Of a DNA stretch of 64,000 nucleotides, positions 1-8,520 are shown piece after piece. The stretch's first letter is position 1, and the number at the start of each line of letters is the position of its first letter. The notes below the pieces were generated by a model. That model ran no database searches and was not told the DNA's origin. It saw only the letters and a program-made list of their open reading frames with translations. The stretch is from Streptomyces sp. Tue6028 (lineage in GTDB: Bacteria; Actinomycetota; Actinomycetes; Streptomycetales; Streptomycetaceae). Location: contig NZ_MLCE01000013.1 in the NCBI RefSeq assembly GCF_002300165.1, positions 171,530 through 235,529 of the forward strand, read 5' to 3'. The position numbers were made by a program, and so were the translations under genes.

Positions 1-382
1 TGACGCGCTCGGACAGCAGCGGACGCACGGCGTCGTGGAACAGCACGTTGCGGTCCTCGCCCTCGGCGAGGCCCTCACCGAGAGCGCTGATGGCGCGCTC
101 GGTGGTCTCGTTCCGCGTCGAACCGCCCTCGATCACCTTGGCGACCTTCTTCAGCCCGGCCTTGGCGACGATCTTCTCGACGTCCGGCACGTAACCCGGG
201 GCCATCAGCACGATGATGTCGTCGATGGAGTCGGCCTTCTCGAAGGTCGTCAGCGTGTGCTCGATGACGGCCTTGCCGGCGATCTTCAGCAGCTGCTTCG
301 GAATCGACAGACCCACGCGCTGACCGGTGCCACCAGCCAGGATCACTGCGGTGGTACGGGGCTTGGCAAAGTGCTCAGACAC
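1..382 (-). CDS. IspD/TarI-like cytidylyltransferase, N-terminal part (cut by window edge)
   Basis: About 127 residues from a GTG start are visible; the C-terminus lies outside the window. The N-terminus reads ILAGGTGQRVG followed by SIPKQ, the nucleotide-binding signature of the IspD/TarI nucleotidyltransferase family, which transfers CMP from CTP to an alcohol phosphate such as methylerythritol-4-P, ribitol-5-P or glycerol-3-P. A purine-rich stretch (AAGGT) lies about 10 bases before the GTG. The neighbours are a sulfotransferase and PhoD rather than isoprenoid genes, so a role in cell-wall glycopolymer precursor synthesis is as likely as isoprenoid synthesis. Which substrate it uses cannot be decided from this fragment. 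The family call is firm. Confidence 0.85.
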   Translation of the reverse strand, partial: MSEHFAKPRTTAVILAGGTGQRVGLSIPKQLLKIAGKAVIEHTLTTFEKADSIDDIIVLMAPGYVPDVEKIVAKAGLKKVAKVIEGGSTRNETTERAISALGEGLAEGEDRNVLFHDAVRPLLSERV

Positions 383-733
383 AGGTGACCTACCTTGGGG
401 CGACAGGGAACCCGGGAATGGTCCCACTTACGGTTACTGCCATGCAAGGTGAGCGCCCTCTACTGCATATGTGCGCGCAACCGGTTATTCACCTTGTGCG
501 CAGGAGACTTCCGAGAAACGGGACCGGATTGTCCTGTTTTGCTGTGAGTAACTGCACACGATTTCCGTGCGTCCTTCACGTCACGGACCGCACACCGGTC
601 CCGGGCGCCACACCTCTTTCGACTTCAGGTGTCACGGCTCGTATTCGCCGTGACCACCGTCCGTCTCCGGTACCGCGGTTCCGGCCCGCGGTACTTGTGG
701 CACCGCGGTTCTCGGCCACCGCGGCACCCGACC
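383..733. other. Intergenic region between cytidylyltransferase and sulfotransferase genes
   Basis: No coding frame here looks real. The region should hold the promoter of the minus-strand cytidylyltransferase gene and the 3' end of the sulfotransferase transcript, with a hairpin at 670-694 (listed separately). I did not find a confident -35/-10 pair. Confidence 0.5.
670..694 (-). terminator. Hairpin terminator after the sulfotransferase gene
   Basis: A perfect 9-bp inverted repeat, GTACCGCGG / CCGCGGTAC, has a 7-nt loop and lies about 40 bases past the sulfotransferase stop. There is no U-tract, which is common for terminators in high-GC actinobacteria. Confidence 0.55.
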
Positions 734-1924
734 TCACGCTCGCTTGAGACGCTTGAGTACCCGGTGGCCGAGAACCCTCACCAGTTCCTTCGAGGAAGTC
801 TGGTGCACCGTGCGCGCCGGTGCGGCCGACGCCGAGGCGGCGGCCACGGCGAGGGCTCCGTACAGCGCCCGGGCCGCCACCTCCGGGTCCATGCGGGTGG
901 CCACCGGCGGGGTGCGCGGGGCCTCGGGCGCCGGTACGGCGGACAGCAGCGCCGGGTCCCCCAGGACCCGTACGTCCAGCGCCGCGATCCGCCCGGCCAT
1001 CTCCGCGGCGATGTCCGCGGCGGCCCGCACGGCCCATTCCGGAGTGCTGATCCGGGCGTCGTCCGATGCCGGCCGGCAGGTGTTCTTCATATGCATCACG
1101 GCGCCGTTGCGTACGAGCCTGGAATAGATCTCGTCGGGCAGTCCATTGCCGCGGAATTCCGTGTTGAGCATCCGCAGCATTTCGGTCTCGGCGAGCGTGA
1201 GGGAGCGGTTGGCCGTGTCCGGCACCTTCACCAGAAGTCCGTCCGGCAGACCGAGGAGGGATTCGAAGGTGCGCATCAGTCCGTCGCGGTCCCGGTCGTC
1301 GACCACGACGACGGTGACATTCCCGGCTGCGACGACCCGCGCCCAGCGCTCGACGAGCCGGTCGTGGCGGTGGCGGCGCCAGAAGCTCGGGTTGGGCTTC
1401 TCGTAGGGAGCCCTGCGCAGCATGTGGTCGAGCCAGTCCTCGTAGCCCATGCGCAACCCGTTCTGCACGTACTGCTGCCACTGCGACGGCATGATTCTGG
1501 CCAGCGGACGCAAGGTCACCAGGACGTGCACCCGGTCACCGCCCAGGTCGCCGACGATCCGCGCCACGGTCTCGTCGTCGGGGGCGTCCGCGAAGAACTC
1601 GCTGCTGACGACCGAGGTGCGCCCTCCGGTGGCGTGCACCGCGTCCACGAGCCGCTGCCAGTGGCCCTCGGTGGGCCGGACGTCGCCCAGCATGCCGGGC
1701 CGGGCGCACACCGCGAGGGCCGCCTCCATGGGGTGTCTGCTGTGTGCGGGGAAGTCGACACCGTGCCGGGCCATCGCCTCCGCGGCGGCGAACAGGGCGC
1801 CCTGGATGGATGTGGTCCCGGTCTTGTGCGGGCCTATGTGCAGCAGCCGGGTGCCGGTGGACAGCGGAGCGGGCGCGGCGCTCCGGGCGGCCGTCGTGGG
1901 GTGGGTCGAACAGTCGGTCTCCAT
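734..1924 (-). CDS. Sulfotransferase family protein
   Basis: 396 residues. Near the N-terminus (about residue 29) it carries IGPHKTGTTSIQ, the P-loop-like 5'-phosphosulfate-binding loop of PAPS-dependent sulfotransferases. Further on are a VVSSEFF strand and a RPLARIMPSQW segment resembling the 3'-phosphate-binding region of the family. It probably transfers sulfate from PAPS to a carbohydrate or another wall component; the acceptor is unknown. There is no signal peptide, so it is cytoplasmic or peripheral. The C-terminal 100 residues are Ala-rich and probably disordered. Its position between a TarI/IspD-like gene and phoD fits a surface-polymer locus, but that is inference. Confidence 0.75.
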   Translation of the reverse strand: METDCSTHPTTAARSAAPAPLSTGTRLLHIGPHKTGTTSIQGALFAAAEAMARHGVDFPAHSRHPMEAALAVCARPGMLGDVRPTEGHWQRLVDAVHATGGRTSVVSSEFFADAPDDETVARIVGDLGGDRVHVLVTLRPLARIMPSQWQQYVQNGLRMGYEDWLDHMLRRAPYEKPNPSFWRRHRHDRLVERWARVVAAGNVTVVVVDDRDRDGLMRTFESLLGLPDGLLVKVPDTANRSLTLAETEMLRMLNTEFRGNGLPDEIYSRLVRNGAVMHMKNTCRPASDDARISTPEWAVRAAADIAAEMAGRIAALDVRVLGDPALLSAVPAPEAPRTPPVATRMDPEVAARALYGALAVAAASASAAPARTVHQTSSKELVRVLGHRVLKRLKRA

Positions 1925-1967
1925 GGTGAGAGGACGTTAAGGAGCCATCCTGAGGGCAGGCTGAGAA

Positions 1968-1997
1968 TGCCCTGGGACTCCTGTGAGTCCCAGGGCA
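1968..1997 (-). terminator. Strong hairpin terminator after phoD
   Basis: A perfect 13-bp stem with a CTGT loop, core GCCCTGGGACTC / GAGTCCCAGGGC, lies 19 bases after the PhoD stop codon. It is followed on the minus strand by a short TTCT stretch. It separates phoD from the downstream sulfotransferase gene. Confidence 0.8.
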
Positions 1998-2015
1998 CCG
2001 CGGTCCGCGGACCGG

Positions 2016-3566
2016 TCACACGAGCCGTACGCCCGGCTCCCCGTCCTCGACGCGCAGCCGGCCCAGCGTGCTGGAGGCCGCCTCCGGGCTGAGCACCGTC
2101 TCCGGGACGCGCACCTGGGCGTCGATGCCGTCGCGGCGGATGTCGAAGAGGTGGTAGCCGCGGTGGGCGTCGATGAACTTCCAGTGCGGGTTGTCGGCCC
2201 TGCGCGGGTCCCACTCCTTGTGGAAGGCCGCCTGGTCCTGGTCGCCGCCGCTGGAGACGGAGGTCCCGACGAACTCGGCGCCCACGACGGCGGAGTCCGG
2301 GTCGGCGAAGTCCTCCTTGAGGTCGCTGACCATCGTCAGGTGCCGGTCGCCGGTGAGCACCACGGGGTTGCGGATGCTCGCGAACTCTCCCATGAGGGCG
2401 TTGCGTTCGGCCTGGTAGCCGTCCCAGGCGTCGTAGTACCAGAGCTTGCCCTCGCCGACCTGGAGGTCGGTCTCAGCCATCATGATCTGCGAGGCGATCA
2501 GGTTCCAGCGGGTCGGCGAGTGGTGCAGGCCGTCGAGCAGCCACTGCTTCTGCTCGGCCCCGAGCATGGTGAGCGAGGGGTCCTCGGCGCCTTCCTGGCC
2601 GGTCGCCTGGTTGCTGCGGAACTGCCGGGTGTCCAGGACGTTGAGGCGGGCGAGACGTCCGAAGTCGAGCCGCCGGTACATCTGGATGTGCGGCCCGTTC
2701 GGGATCGCGGCTGCCCGGACCGGCATGTGCTCGTAGTACGCCTGGTAGGCGGCGGTCAGCCGGGCGACGAACGCGTCGGGCGACTGCTTGTCGGGGTCCT
2801 GCGGGAGCTGGCCGGCGAAGTCGTTGTCGACCTCGTGGTCGTCGAAGGTGACGACCCAGGGCGCGCCCGCGTGCATCGCCGCGAGGTGCGGATCGCTGCG
2901 GTACTGGGCGTAGCGGTTGCGGTACTGGACGAGGGTGTACGGCTCGTCGCTGCCCTCGTGCCTGCGCACGGCCGTCGCCGACGGCTTGGACTCGTAGATG
3001 TAGTCGCCGACGAAGAGCACGACGTCGGGGTCCTGGGCGAGCATGTCGGCGTACGGCGTGAAGTAGCCGTTCTGCCAGTTCTGGCAGGAGGCCAGCGCGA
3101 CGCGCAGGGAGCCGCCCCTGCTGTGCGGGTGGGGCGCGGTGCGGGTGCGGCCGACGGGCGAGAGCCGTCCGGAGGCGCGGAAGCGGTACCAGTACGCACG
3201 GTCCGGACGCAGTCCGCGGACATCGACATGAACGCTGTGCCCGTACTCGGGCCTGGCCTGGGCGACGCCCCGGCGCACGCTCTTCCTGAACCGGTCGTCC
3301 TCGGCGATCTCCCACTCCACCGGCACGACGGTGTCGGGCATGCCGCCGCCGTTCAGCGGGTCGGGGGCGAGCCGGGTCCACAGCACGATGCCGTCGGGCA
3401 GCGGGTCGCCGGAGGCGACGCCGAGGCTGAACACACCTTCGGGAAGGGGTGTTTCGGCCGCCCGCGCGGTGGTCGGCAGCCACAGCTGGGCGGACGCCGC
3501 GGCACCGAGCACGGCGGCACCGGCGGTCAGAAAGCGGCGGCGGTCGGGCGACACTGCTCCGGTCAT
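2016..3566 (-). CDS. phoD: PhoD-type alkaline phosphatase/phosphodiesterase, Tat-exported
   Basis: 516 residues from an ATG preceded by AAGGGAG. The frame is open further upstream, but this start gives a clean Tat signal: SPDRRRFL, then a hydrophobic stretch and an AxA-like cleavage region (ARAAETPLP). The PhoD-like metallophosphatase motifs are present: FVGDYIYES, TFDDHEVDND and LTGDRHL supply Asp/His/Asn metal ligands. The N-terminal GVASGDPLPDGIVLWTRL block is typical of the PhoD_N domain. The enzyme hydrolyses phosphate mono- and diesters, including teichoic-acid-type polymers, outside the cell. Streptomyces phoD genes are usually PhoP-controlled, but I did not locate a clear PHO box here. 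Confidence 0.92.
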   Translation of the reverse strand: MTGAVSPDRRRFLTAGAAVLGAAASAQLWLPTTARAAETPLPEGVFSLGVASGDPLPDGIVLWTRLAPDPLNGGGMPDTVVPVEWEIAEDDRFRKSVRRGVAQARPEYGHSVHVDVRGLRPDRAYWYRFRASGRLSPVGRTRTAPHPHSRGGSLRVALASCQNWQNGYFTPYADMLAQDPDVVLFVGDYIYESKPSATAVRRHEGSDEPYTLVQYRNRYAQYRSDPHLAAMHAGAPWVVTFDDHEVDNDFAGQLPQDPDKQSPDAFVARLTAAYQAYYEHMPVRAAAIPNGPHIQMYRRLDFGRLARLNVLDTRQFRSNQATGQEGAEDPSLTMLGAEQKQWLLDGLHHSPTRWNLIASQIMMAETDLQVGEGKLWYYDAWDGYQAERNALMGEFASIRNPVVLTGDRHLTMVSDLKEDFADPDSAVVGAEFVGTSVSSGGDQDQAAFHKEWDPRRADNPHWKFIDAHRGYHLFDIRRDGIDAQVRVPETVLSPEAASSTLGRLRVEDGEPGVRLV

Positions 3567-3980
3567 CGGCGAACTCCCTTGCCTCGATGGGCTCTTGCGA
3601 CACTCGGAAGCTCCCACGGGAGGACGGTCCGCCCGCTGAACGGAGACCTTCGCGTGCATGACAAATGGGCAGACAGCGGAAGACCCGTTGCGGCACAGGA
3701 ACAGCACAAAGAACGTGATCTTGCTACAACGGGTCGGACGGAACGTCAGCAGACATTGCGCACAGCGGTGTTCAGGCGTCCGGAAGCGCGCGGACGGGTC
3801 TGGCCACCTGCCCCGTCCTGCGCCTGACCCGGTCGCCGAGCCCGTCGGCCGCATGCACACCGGTGGCCGGCGACGCGGCACCCGACGGGCCCTTGGCGCC
3901 GCCCCGGCCGACCTCCACGTAGCCGGAGTCGGCGCCGCCACCGGGACCGGCCCGCCGGTCGCGAGGCCGGCCCCGGTGGT

Positions 3981-5528
3981 TCAGTCGTTCAGGGACTGGC
4001 CGAAACGCGAACCCGTCGCGGGCAGCCCGAGCGTGGTGCCGCCGAAGGAGGACGCGCCGCTCGCGGTGATGCCGCTCGCCGTGGCGGACAGGATCCAGAC
4101 GGAGCCGTTGCCGGCGTTCTCGTCCGCGTCCCCGACGATCAGGCCGTCCTTCTTGTCGCCGTTGGCGTCGAGCAGGGCGGTCTCGGTGCCGAAGCGGTCC
4201 TGCTTCTCCGCGGTCCCGGGCACTCCGGCGGTGTCCTGCGTGAACACCTTCGCCCCCGTGCCGGTGAGCCCCTTGGCGCTGCCGCGCAGGACGAGCACGC
4301 TGCCCGCGTCGGTGAGGCTGCCGAGGTCCTCGTTCGGCAGGCCGGTCGCCACGTCGAGGTAGCCGTCGCCGTTGGTGTCGCCGATCGACAGTCCGGTGCC
4401 CATGCCGTCGCCGCGCTCGCCCGCGCCGGGCACGCCCGCGGTGTCCTGGTTGATCCACACCGGCTTGCGGGTGGTGGACAGGCCGCCCGAGCCGCCGTAG
4501 ACGACGCCCAGCGCCCCGCCCTTGGTGGGGAGTTCGACGTCGCTGTCGTAGTTGTCGAAGGAGTGGCCGACGACGATGTCGCCGTAGCCGTCCTTGTTCA
4601 GGTCACCGATCTCCAGGTCCTCGCCGCCGATGAGGCGTCCCGTGGGGTCCTTGAGCAGGCCCTTGTCGGTGAAGCCGTCCGCGCCGCCGGTCAGCAGGGC
4701 GACGCCGCGTGAATCGGATTCCTCGGTCGAATGGGTGCTCACGGCGATGTCGGCGATGCCGTCGCCGTTCACGTCGCCTGACGTGACGATGTCGGCGATC
4801 TCGAACTCACCCGGCGTGATGTCGAAGTACGTGGTCCTGGTGCCCAGCCGGTCCCGGGTGAACGGGCCGTGCCGCACGGCGCCGTCCGCGGTGACCGACT
4901 CGGCGCCGTGCTGCCCCTGCGGGTCGGTCGACGTGGCGTCGACGCCCAGCCGCACGAGATCGGGGTGCTTGTCGCCATCGACGTCCGCCACCGTGAAGCC
5001 CCGCATGTGCATCGCGTCCGGCATGCCGGTCAGCATGGTCGGCTCGGCCGAAAGTCCCTTGGGGCCGCCCCAGTTGACGACGACGACATTGCCGGAGTAC
5101 CCGTCGAAGTGCTTCATCGCCACGGACGACAGCAGGTCGGCGTAACCGTCCTCGTCGAGATCGGCGCTCTGGAGCCGCGTCCCGTAACCGGTCAGCGTAT
5201 TGACCGAGTTCCAGCGGTCCGGCCAGGTCAGGATCTGCTTGCGCGACGTCGACAGCCCGCCGGCCGCCCCGTACACCACGCTGATCGCGCCGGCCTTGGT
5301 GTGGCCGTCGGCCGTCGTGCCGGGCGCGCCGACCGCCAGGTCCGGATAGCCGTCACCGTTGTAGTCGTCGTGCAGGCGCTTGGCGCTGGGGGTCGCCGAA
5401 GTCGCCGGTGCGGTGGCCGCGTTGACGGTGGGCGCCACGAGGGCGCCGGCCGCGACCGCGACGGCCGCGCCGAGGACGACGCGTCTGCGACGGGAGAGGA
5501 AGGAACGGCGGTGCGTGTGCGGGGACAT
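3981..5528 (-). CDS. Secreted FG-GAP (integrin alpha-like) repeat protein
   Basis: 515 residues. The N-terminus, with RRSFLSRRRR before a hydrophobic stretch and an Ala-rich cleavage region, indicates export, possibly by Tat. The mature part is a series of about seven FG-GAP/VCBS blades with DxDxDG calcium loops such as DYNGDGYPD, DLDEDGYAD, DVNGDGIAD and DTNGDGYLD, each followed by a VVYG or VLRG strand. This predicts a seven-bladed beta-propeller outside the cell. Such proteins are common in Streptomyces and have no established enzymatic role. AGGAA lies upstream of the ATG. It is read in the same direction as phoD but from a separate transcription unit. Confidence 0.88.
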   Translation of the reverse strand: MSPHTHRRSFLSRRRRVVLGAAVAVAAGALVAPTVNAATAPATSATPSAKRLHDDYNGDGYPDLAVGAPGTTADGHTKAGAISVVYGAAGGLSTSRKQILTWPDRWNSVNTLTGYGTRLQSADLDEDGYADLLSSVAMKHFDGYSGNVVVVNWGGPKGLSAEPTMLTGMPDAMHMRGFTVADVDGDKHPDLVRLGVDATSTDPQGQHGAESVTADGAVRHGPFTRDRLGTRTTYFDITPGEFEIADIVTSGDVNGDGIADIAVSTHSTEESDSRGVALLTGGADGFTDKGLLKDPTGRLIGGEDLEIGDLNKDGYGDIVVGHSFDNYDSDVELPTKGGALGVVYGGSGGLSTTRKPVWINQDTAGVPGAGERGDGMGTGLSIGDTNGDGYLDVATGLPNEDLGSLTDAGSVLVLRGSAKGLTGTGAKVFTQDTAGVPGTAEKQDRFGTETALLDANGDKKDGLIVGDADENAGNGSVWILSATASGITASGASSFGGTTLGLPATGSRFGQSLND

Positions 5529-6025
5529 GAGCGTTCCTGACGTAGAGGGGGGCGTCGGGGGGCCGAGCGGTCACGGCGTTGCCCGTCGGCTCCGGCAAGT
5601 CCCCTGGAAGGAGGGGAAGTCCGGGCCTCAGCGGGCGAACTCGCCCCGGGTGGGGGCGCACGCCGGGTCCGAGCCGAGCGTTCCCGGTCTCGGCAGGGAG
5701 GGCTCGGGCACGTGGACTCCGGGCGGTTGGGCGGCAGTTGGACGCGCGGGGGTCCACCGCCTCAAGATCCCCATGCGCGCCCAGTACGACTCCCCGCCGC
5801 CCCGCACGGTTGCCCTGCCGTGCGCCACGACTTTCCACGGAGTTCACCCGAGAGCCCGTGACGGCATCACGGCGTTCACCCCGGAGCCGTGACGGCACCA
5901 CCGCGTTCACACGAGCCGCCGTGACAGCACCGCGCTCAGCCGGGCCGGGCGTGACAGCGCCTCGGCGTTCGCCCCAGGCGGGCCCGTGACGGCACCACCG
6001 CGTTCCGAGCACTCATGACAGCACG
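5529..6025. repeat. Intergenic region with degenerate 30-35 bp tandem repeats
   Basis: No gene is evident. From about 5858 to 6022 a motif beginning GTGACGGC or GTGACAGC and running to about CGCGTTCAC recurs at 5858, 5889, 5921, 5951, 5986 and 6015, that is every 29-35 bases. There are about six imperfect units between the FG-GAP gene and obg. The spacing is too irregular for a structural coding repeat, and no frame is conserved. Confidence 0.6.
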
Positions 6026-6072
6026 ACGGCATGCGCGCGGGGCACCGTCATGGTGCCCCGCGCGCATGCCGT
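6026..6072 (-). terminator. 21-bp perfect stem terminator after obg
   Basis: Positions 6026-6046 and 6052-6072 are perfectly complementary over 21 bp with a 5-nt loop, starting about 20 bases after the Obg stop. It is an unusually long and stable intrinsic terminator for the rplU-rpmA-obg transcripts. Confidence 0.85.
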
Positions 6073-6091
6073 GGTCGTGGGACGACGAGCC

Positions 6092-7528
6092 CTAGAACGG
6101 CTCGAAGTCGTCGTACTCCTTCTCCGACTCGTCCCGCTCCGCCTGCTTGTCGCGGCGGCGCTGGGCCGCGGGACGCGGGGCGTCGAGGCGGTGGTCCTCA
6201 CCGCGGCGGCCGAGCATCTCCGCACCGGCCATGACGGTCGGCTCCCAGTCGAAGACGACCGCGTTCTCCTCGGGACCGATGGCGACGCCGTCGCCCGAGC
6301 GGGCGCCCGCCTTCATCAACTGCTCCTCGACACCGAGGCGGTTGAGGCGGTCGGCGAGGTAGCCGACGGCCTCGTCGTTGTTGAAGTCGGTCTGGCGGAC
6401 CCAGCGTTCGGGCTTCTCGCCGCGGACGCGGAAGAGGCCGTCCTCCTCCTGGGTCACGGTGAAGCCGGCGTCGTCGACCGCCTTCGGGCGGATGACGATG
6501 CGGGTCGCCTCCTCGCGCGGCTTGGCCGCCCGGTCCCGTCCGACCAGGTCGGCGAGCGCGAAGGAGAGCTCCTTGAGCCCCATGTGCGCGACCGCGGACA
6601 CCTCGAAGACGCGGTAGCCGCGGGCCTCCAGGTCGGGGCGGACCATGTCGGCCAGGTCCTTGCCGTCGGGCACGTCGATCTTGTTGAGGACGACGATGCG
6701 CGGACGGTTGCCGAGACCCCCGTACTGCTTGAGCTCCTCCTCGATGACGTCGAGGTCGGAGACCGGGTCGCGGTCGGATTCGAGGGTGGCGGTGTCCAGG
6801 ACGTGCACCAGCACGCTGCACCGCTCCACGTGACGCAGGAATTCCAGACCGAGGCCCTTGCCCTGGCTCGCGCCGGGGATCAGACCGGGGACGTCCGCGA
6901 TCGTGTAGACCGTCTCGCCCGCCGTGACCACACCGAGGTTGGGGACCAGCGTCGTGAACGGGTAGTCGGCGATCTTCGGCTTGGCGGCCGACAGGACCGA
7001 GATGAGCGACGACTTGCCGGCGCTCGGGTAGCCGACCAGGGCCACGTCCGCGACGGTCTTCAGCTCCAGCACGATGTCCTGGAGGTCGCCGGGCTCGCCG
7101 AGCAGCGCGAAGCCGGGCGCCTTGCGGCGGGCCGAGGCCAGCGCCGCGTTGCCGAGGCCGCCCCGGCCGCCCTGCGCGGCGACGTACGCCGTGCCGTGCC
7201 CGACCAGGTCGGCGAGCACGTTGCCCGCCTTGTCGAGGACGACCGTGCCGTCCGGCACGGGCAGGACCAGGTCCTGGCCGTCCTTGCCGGAGCGATTGCC
7301 GCCCTCACCGGGCTTGCCGTTGGTGGCGTTGCGGTGCGGCTTGTGGTGGTAGTCGAGCAGCGTGGTCACGGACTGGTCGACGACCAGGGTCACGTCGCCG
7401 CCCCGTCCGCCGTTGCCGCCGTCGGGGCCGCCGAGCGGCTTGAACTTCTCCCGGTGTACGGAGGCACAGCCGTGGCCTCCGTTACCCGCGGCGACATGCA
7501 GCTCGACGCGGTCCACGAAGGTGGTCAT
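6092..7528 (-). CDS. obg: GTPase Obg/CgtA
   Basis: 478 residues. The glycine-rich Obg fold begins the protein ([20 protein letters not shown] and later [11 protein letters not shown]). A G domain follows with [10 protein letters not shown] (P-loop), DVPGLIPGA (G3) and VLNKIDVPD (G4). A C-terminal OCT domain (about residues 330-420) and an acidic, aromatic tail complete the typical actinobacterial architecture. Obg binds the ribosome and couples GTP/ppGpp levels to 50S assembly and growth; in Streptomyces it affects the onset of aerial growth. Start ATG with GGAGG upstream. It is the third gene of the conserved rplU-rpmA-obg cluster, with a hairpin separating it from rpmA. Confidence 0.97.
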   Translation of the reverse strand: MTTFVDRVELHVAAGNGGHGCASVHREKFKPLGGPDGGNGGRGGDVTLVVDQSVTTLLDYHHKPHRNATNGKPGEGGNRSGKDGQDLVLPVPDGTVVLDKAGNVLADLVGHGTAYVAAQGGRGGLGNAALASARRKAPGFALLGEPGDLQDIVLELKTVADVALVGYPSAGKSSLISVLSAAKPKIADYPFTTLVPNLGVVTAGETVYTIADVPGLIPGASQGKGLGLEFLRHVERCSVLVHVLDTATLESDRDPVSDLDVIEEELKQYGGLGNRPRIVVLNKIDVPDGKDLADMVRPDLEARGYRVFEVSAVAHMGLKELSFALADLVGRDRAAKPREEATRIVIRPKAVDDAGFTVTQEEDGLFRVRGEKPERWVRQTDFNNDEAVGYLADRLNRLGVEEQLMKAGARSGDGVAIGPEENAVVFDWEPTVMAGAEMLGRRGEDHRLDAPRPAAQRRRDKQAERDESEKEYDDFEPF

Positions 7529-7584
7529 GGTGGTGCCTCCAGCACTTCGATTACGTACGGAATGTCTCTTCGGTAACGCGCGAA

Positions 7585-7623
7585 AGGCGGACCCGCTTCC
7601 CCTGCGGGAAGTGAGGTCCGCCT
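7585..7623 (-). terminator. Hairpin between rpmA and obg
   Basis: AGGCGGACC pairs with GGTCCGCCT, continued by a GCTTCCC/GGGAAGT inner stem, 46 bases after the rpmA stop. It may terminate or attenuate ribosomal-protein transcripts ahead of obg. Confidence 0.7.
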
Positions 7624-7669
7624 CGCGAAGAACTCTGTTCTACGGAGCCTGAGCCCTGGTGGGGCTGGT

Positions 7670-7924
7670 TCAGGCGACCGGAACGATGTTCACGACCTTG
7701 CGGCCACGGTGGGTGCCGAACTCGACCGCACCGGCGTCCAGCGCGAACAGCGTGTCGTCCTTGCCACGGCCGACACCGGTGCCGGGGTGGAAGTGGGTGC
7801 CACGCTGGCGGACCAGGATCTCACCGGCGTTGACGGTCTGACCGCCGAAGCGCTTCACACCGAGCCGCTGAGCGTTGGAGTCGCGACCGTTCCGAGTGGA
7901 CGATGCGCCCTTCTTGTGTGCCAT
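7670..7924 (-). CDS. rpmA: 50S ribosomal protein L27
   Basis: 84 residues, the usual length for bacterial L27. [20 protein letters not shown] and [22 protein letters not shown] are the family's conserved blocks. L27 sits at the peptidyl-transferase centre of the large subunit. It lies 16 bases downstream of rplU and is co-transcribed with it. Confidence 0.98.
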   Translation of the reverse strand: MAHKKGASSTRNGRDSNAQRLGVKRFGGQTVNAGEILVRQRGTHFHPGTGVGRGKDDTLFALDAGAVEFGTHRGRKVVNIVPVA

Positions 7925-7940
7925 GTCTCAGTCCCTACCC

Positions 7941-8261
7941 TTACTTCGCAGCCGCGGGGATCTCAGTGACCTTGATCGCCGTGTACTGCTGGCGGTGGCC
8001 CTGACGACGGCGGTAGCCGGTCTTGTTCTTGTAGCGAAGGATGTCGATCTTCGCGCCCTTGTGGTGGTCCACGACCTCGGCCTGGACCTTGATGCCGGCC
8101 AGCACCCACGGGTCACTGGTCACAGCGTCGCCGTCGACAACGAGCAGGGTCGAGAGCTCGACCGTGTCGCCAACCTTGGCAGTGGAAATCTTGTCAACCT
8201 CAACGATGTCGCCGACAGCAACCTTGTGCTGGCGACCACCGCTGCGCACGATGGCGTACAC
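7941..8261 (-). CDS. rplU: 50S ribosomal protein L21
   Basis: 106 residues with the L21 signature: [18 protein letters not shown] at the N-terminus and [21 protein letters not shown] basic C-terminus (here [18 protein letters not shown]). L21 binds 23S rRNA next to L20. It is the first gene of rplU-rpmA-obg, behind a leader of about 145 bases and a candidate promoter. Confidence 0.97.
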   Translation of the reverse strand: MYAIVRSGGRQHKVAVGDIVEVDKISTAKVGDTVELSTLLVVDGDAVTSDPWVLAGIKVQAEVVDHHKGAKIDILRYKNKTGYRRRQGHRQQYTAIKVTEIPAAAK

Positions 8262-8324
8262 GCGGATCTCTCTCTCGCTCGGAACGGAACCCCGCAGTCC
8301 AGCCGCGCGCGGAGCGAGCGGCCT

Positions 8325-8358
8325 CTCCCGGAGCGCATGACACGCGTGATTCCGGGAG
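8325..8358 (-). promoter_or_regulatory. Leader hairpin upstream of rplU
   Basis: TCCGGGAG and CTCCCGGA form an 8-bp stem in the rplU 5' leader, followed toward the gene by a purine-rich stretch. An L21-type leader used for autoregulation is plausible; this rests on position and pairing only. Confidence 0.35.
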
Positions 8359-8405
8359 GAAGAGGTTTACGGGGATGCGGCGCGTCTGTGACACGCCGAC
8401 GGTCA

Positions 8406-8435
8406 AGGTTACGGGGCCACGGCCGAAAGGGTCAA
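8406..8435 (-). promoter_or_regulatory. Candidate sigma-70-type promoter of rplU-rpmA-obg
   Basis: On the minus strand TTGACC is followed after 18 bases by TAACCT, a good match to the vegetative (HrdB-type) consensus, about 145 bases before the L21 start codon. Confidence 0.5.
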
Positions 8436-8471
8436 ACCAGGCCGGGCCCCACGGGTGTGCCGCCCGTCACT

Positions 8472-8511
8472 CGGCGTCCCGGCCCGGCGGATGTGCCGGG
8501 CCGGGACGCCG
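8472..8511 (-). terminator. 17-bp stem terminator after rne
   Basis: A perfect GC-rich stem (core GGCGTCCCGGCCCGGC with its complement, GGATGT loop) begins 10 bases after the RNase E stop. It isolates rne from the rplU promoter. Confidence 0.85.
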
Positions 8512-8520
8512 GACGGGGAC

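Noticed and set aside
5858..6022. Tandem repeats as a CRISPR array
   Set aside because: Units are degenerate, directly adjacent without unique spacers, and no cas gene is present. The same applies to the arrays at 15901 and 24164.
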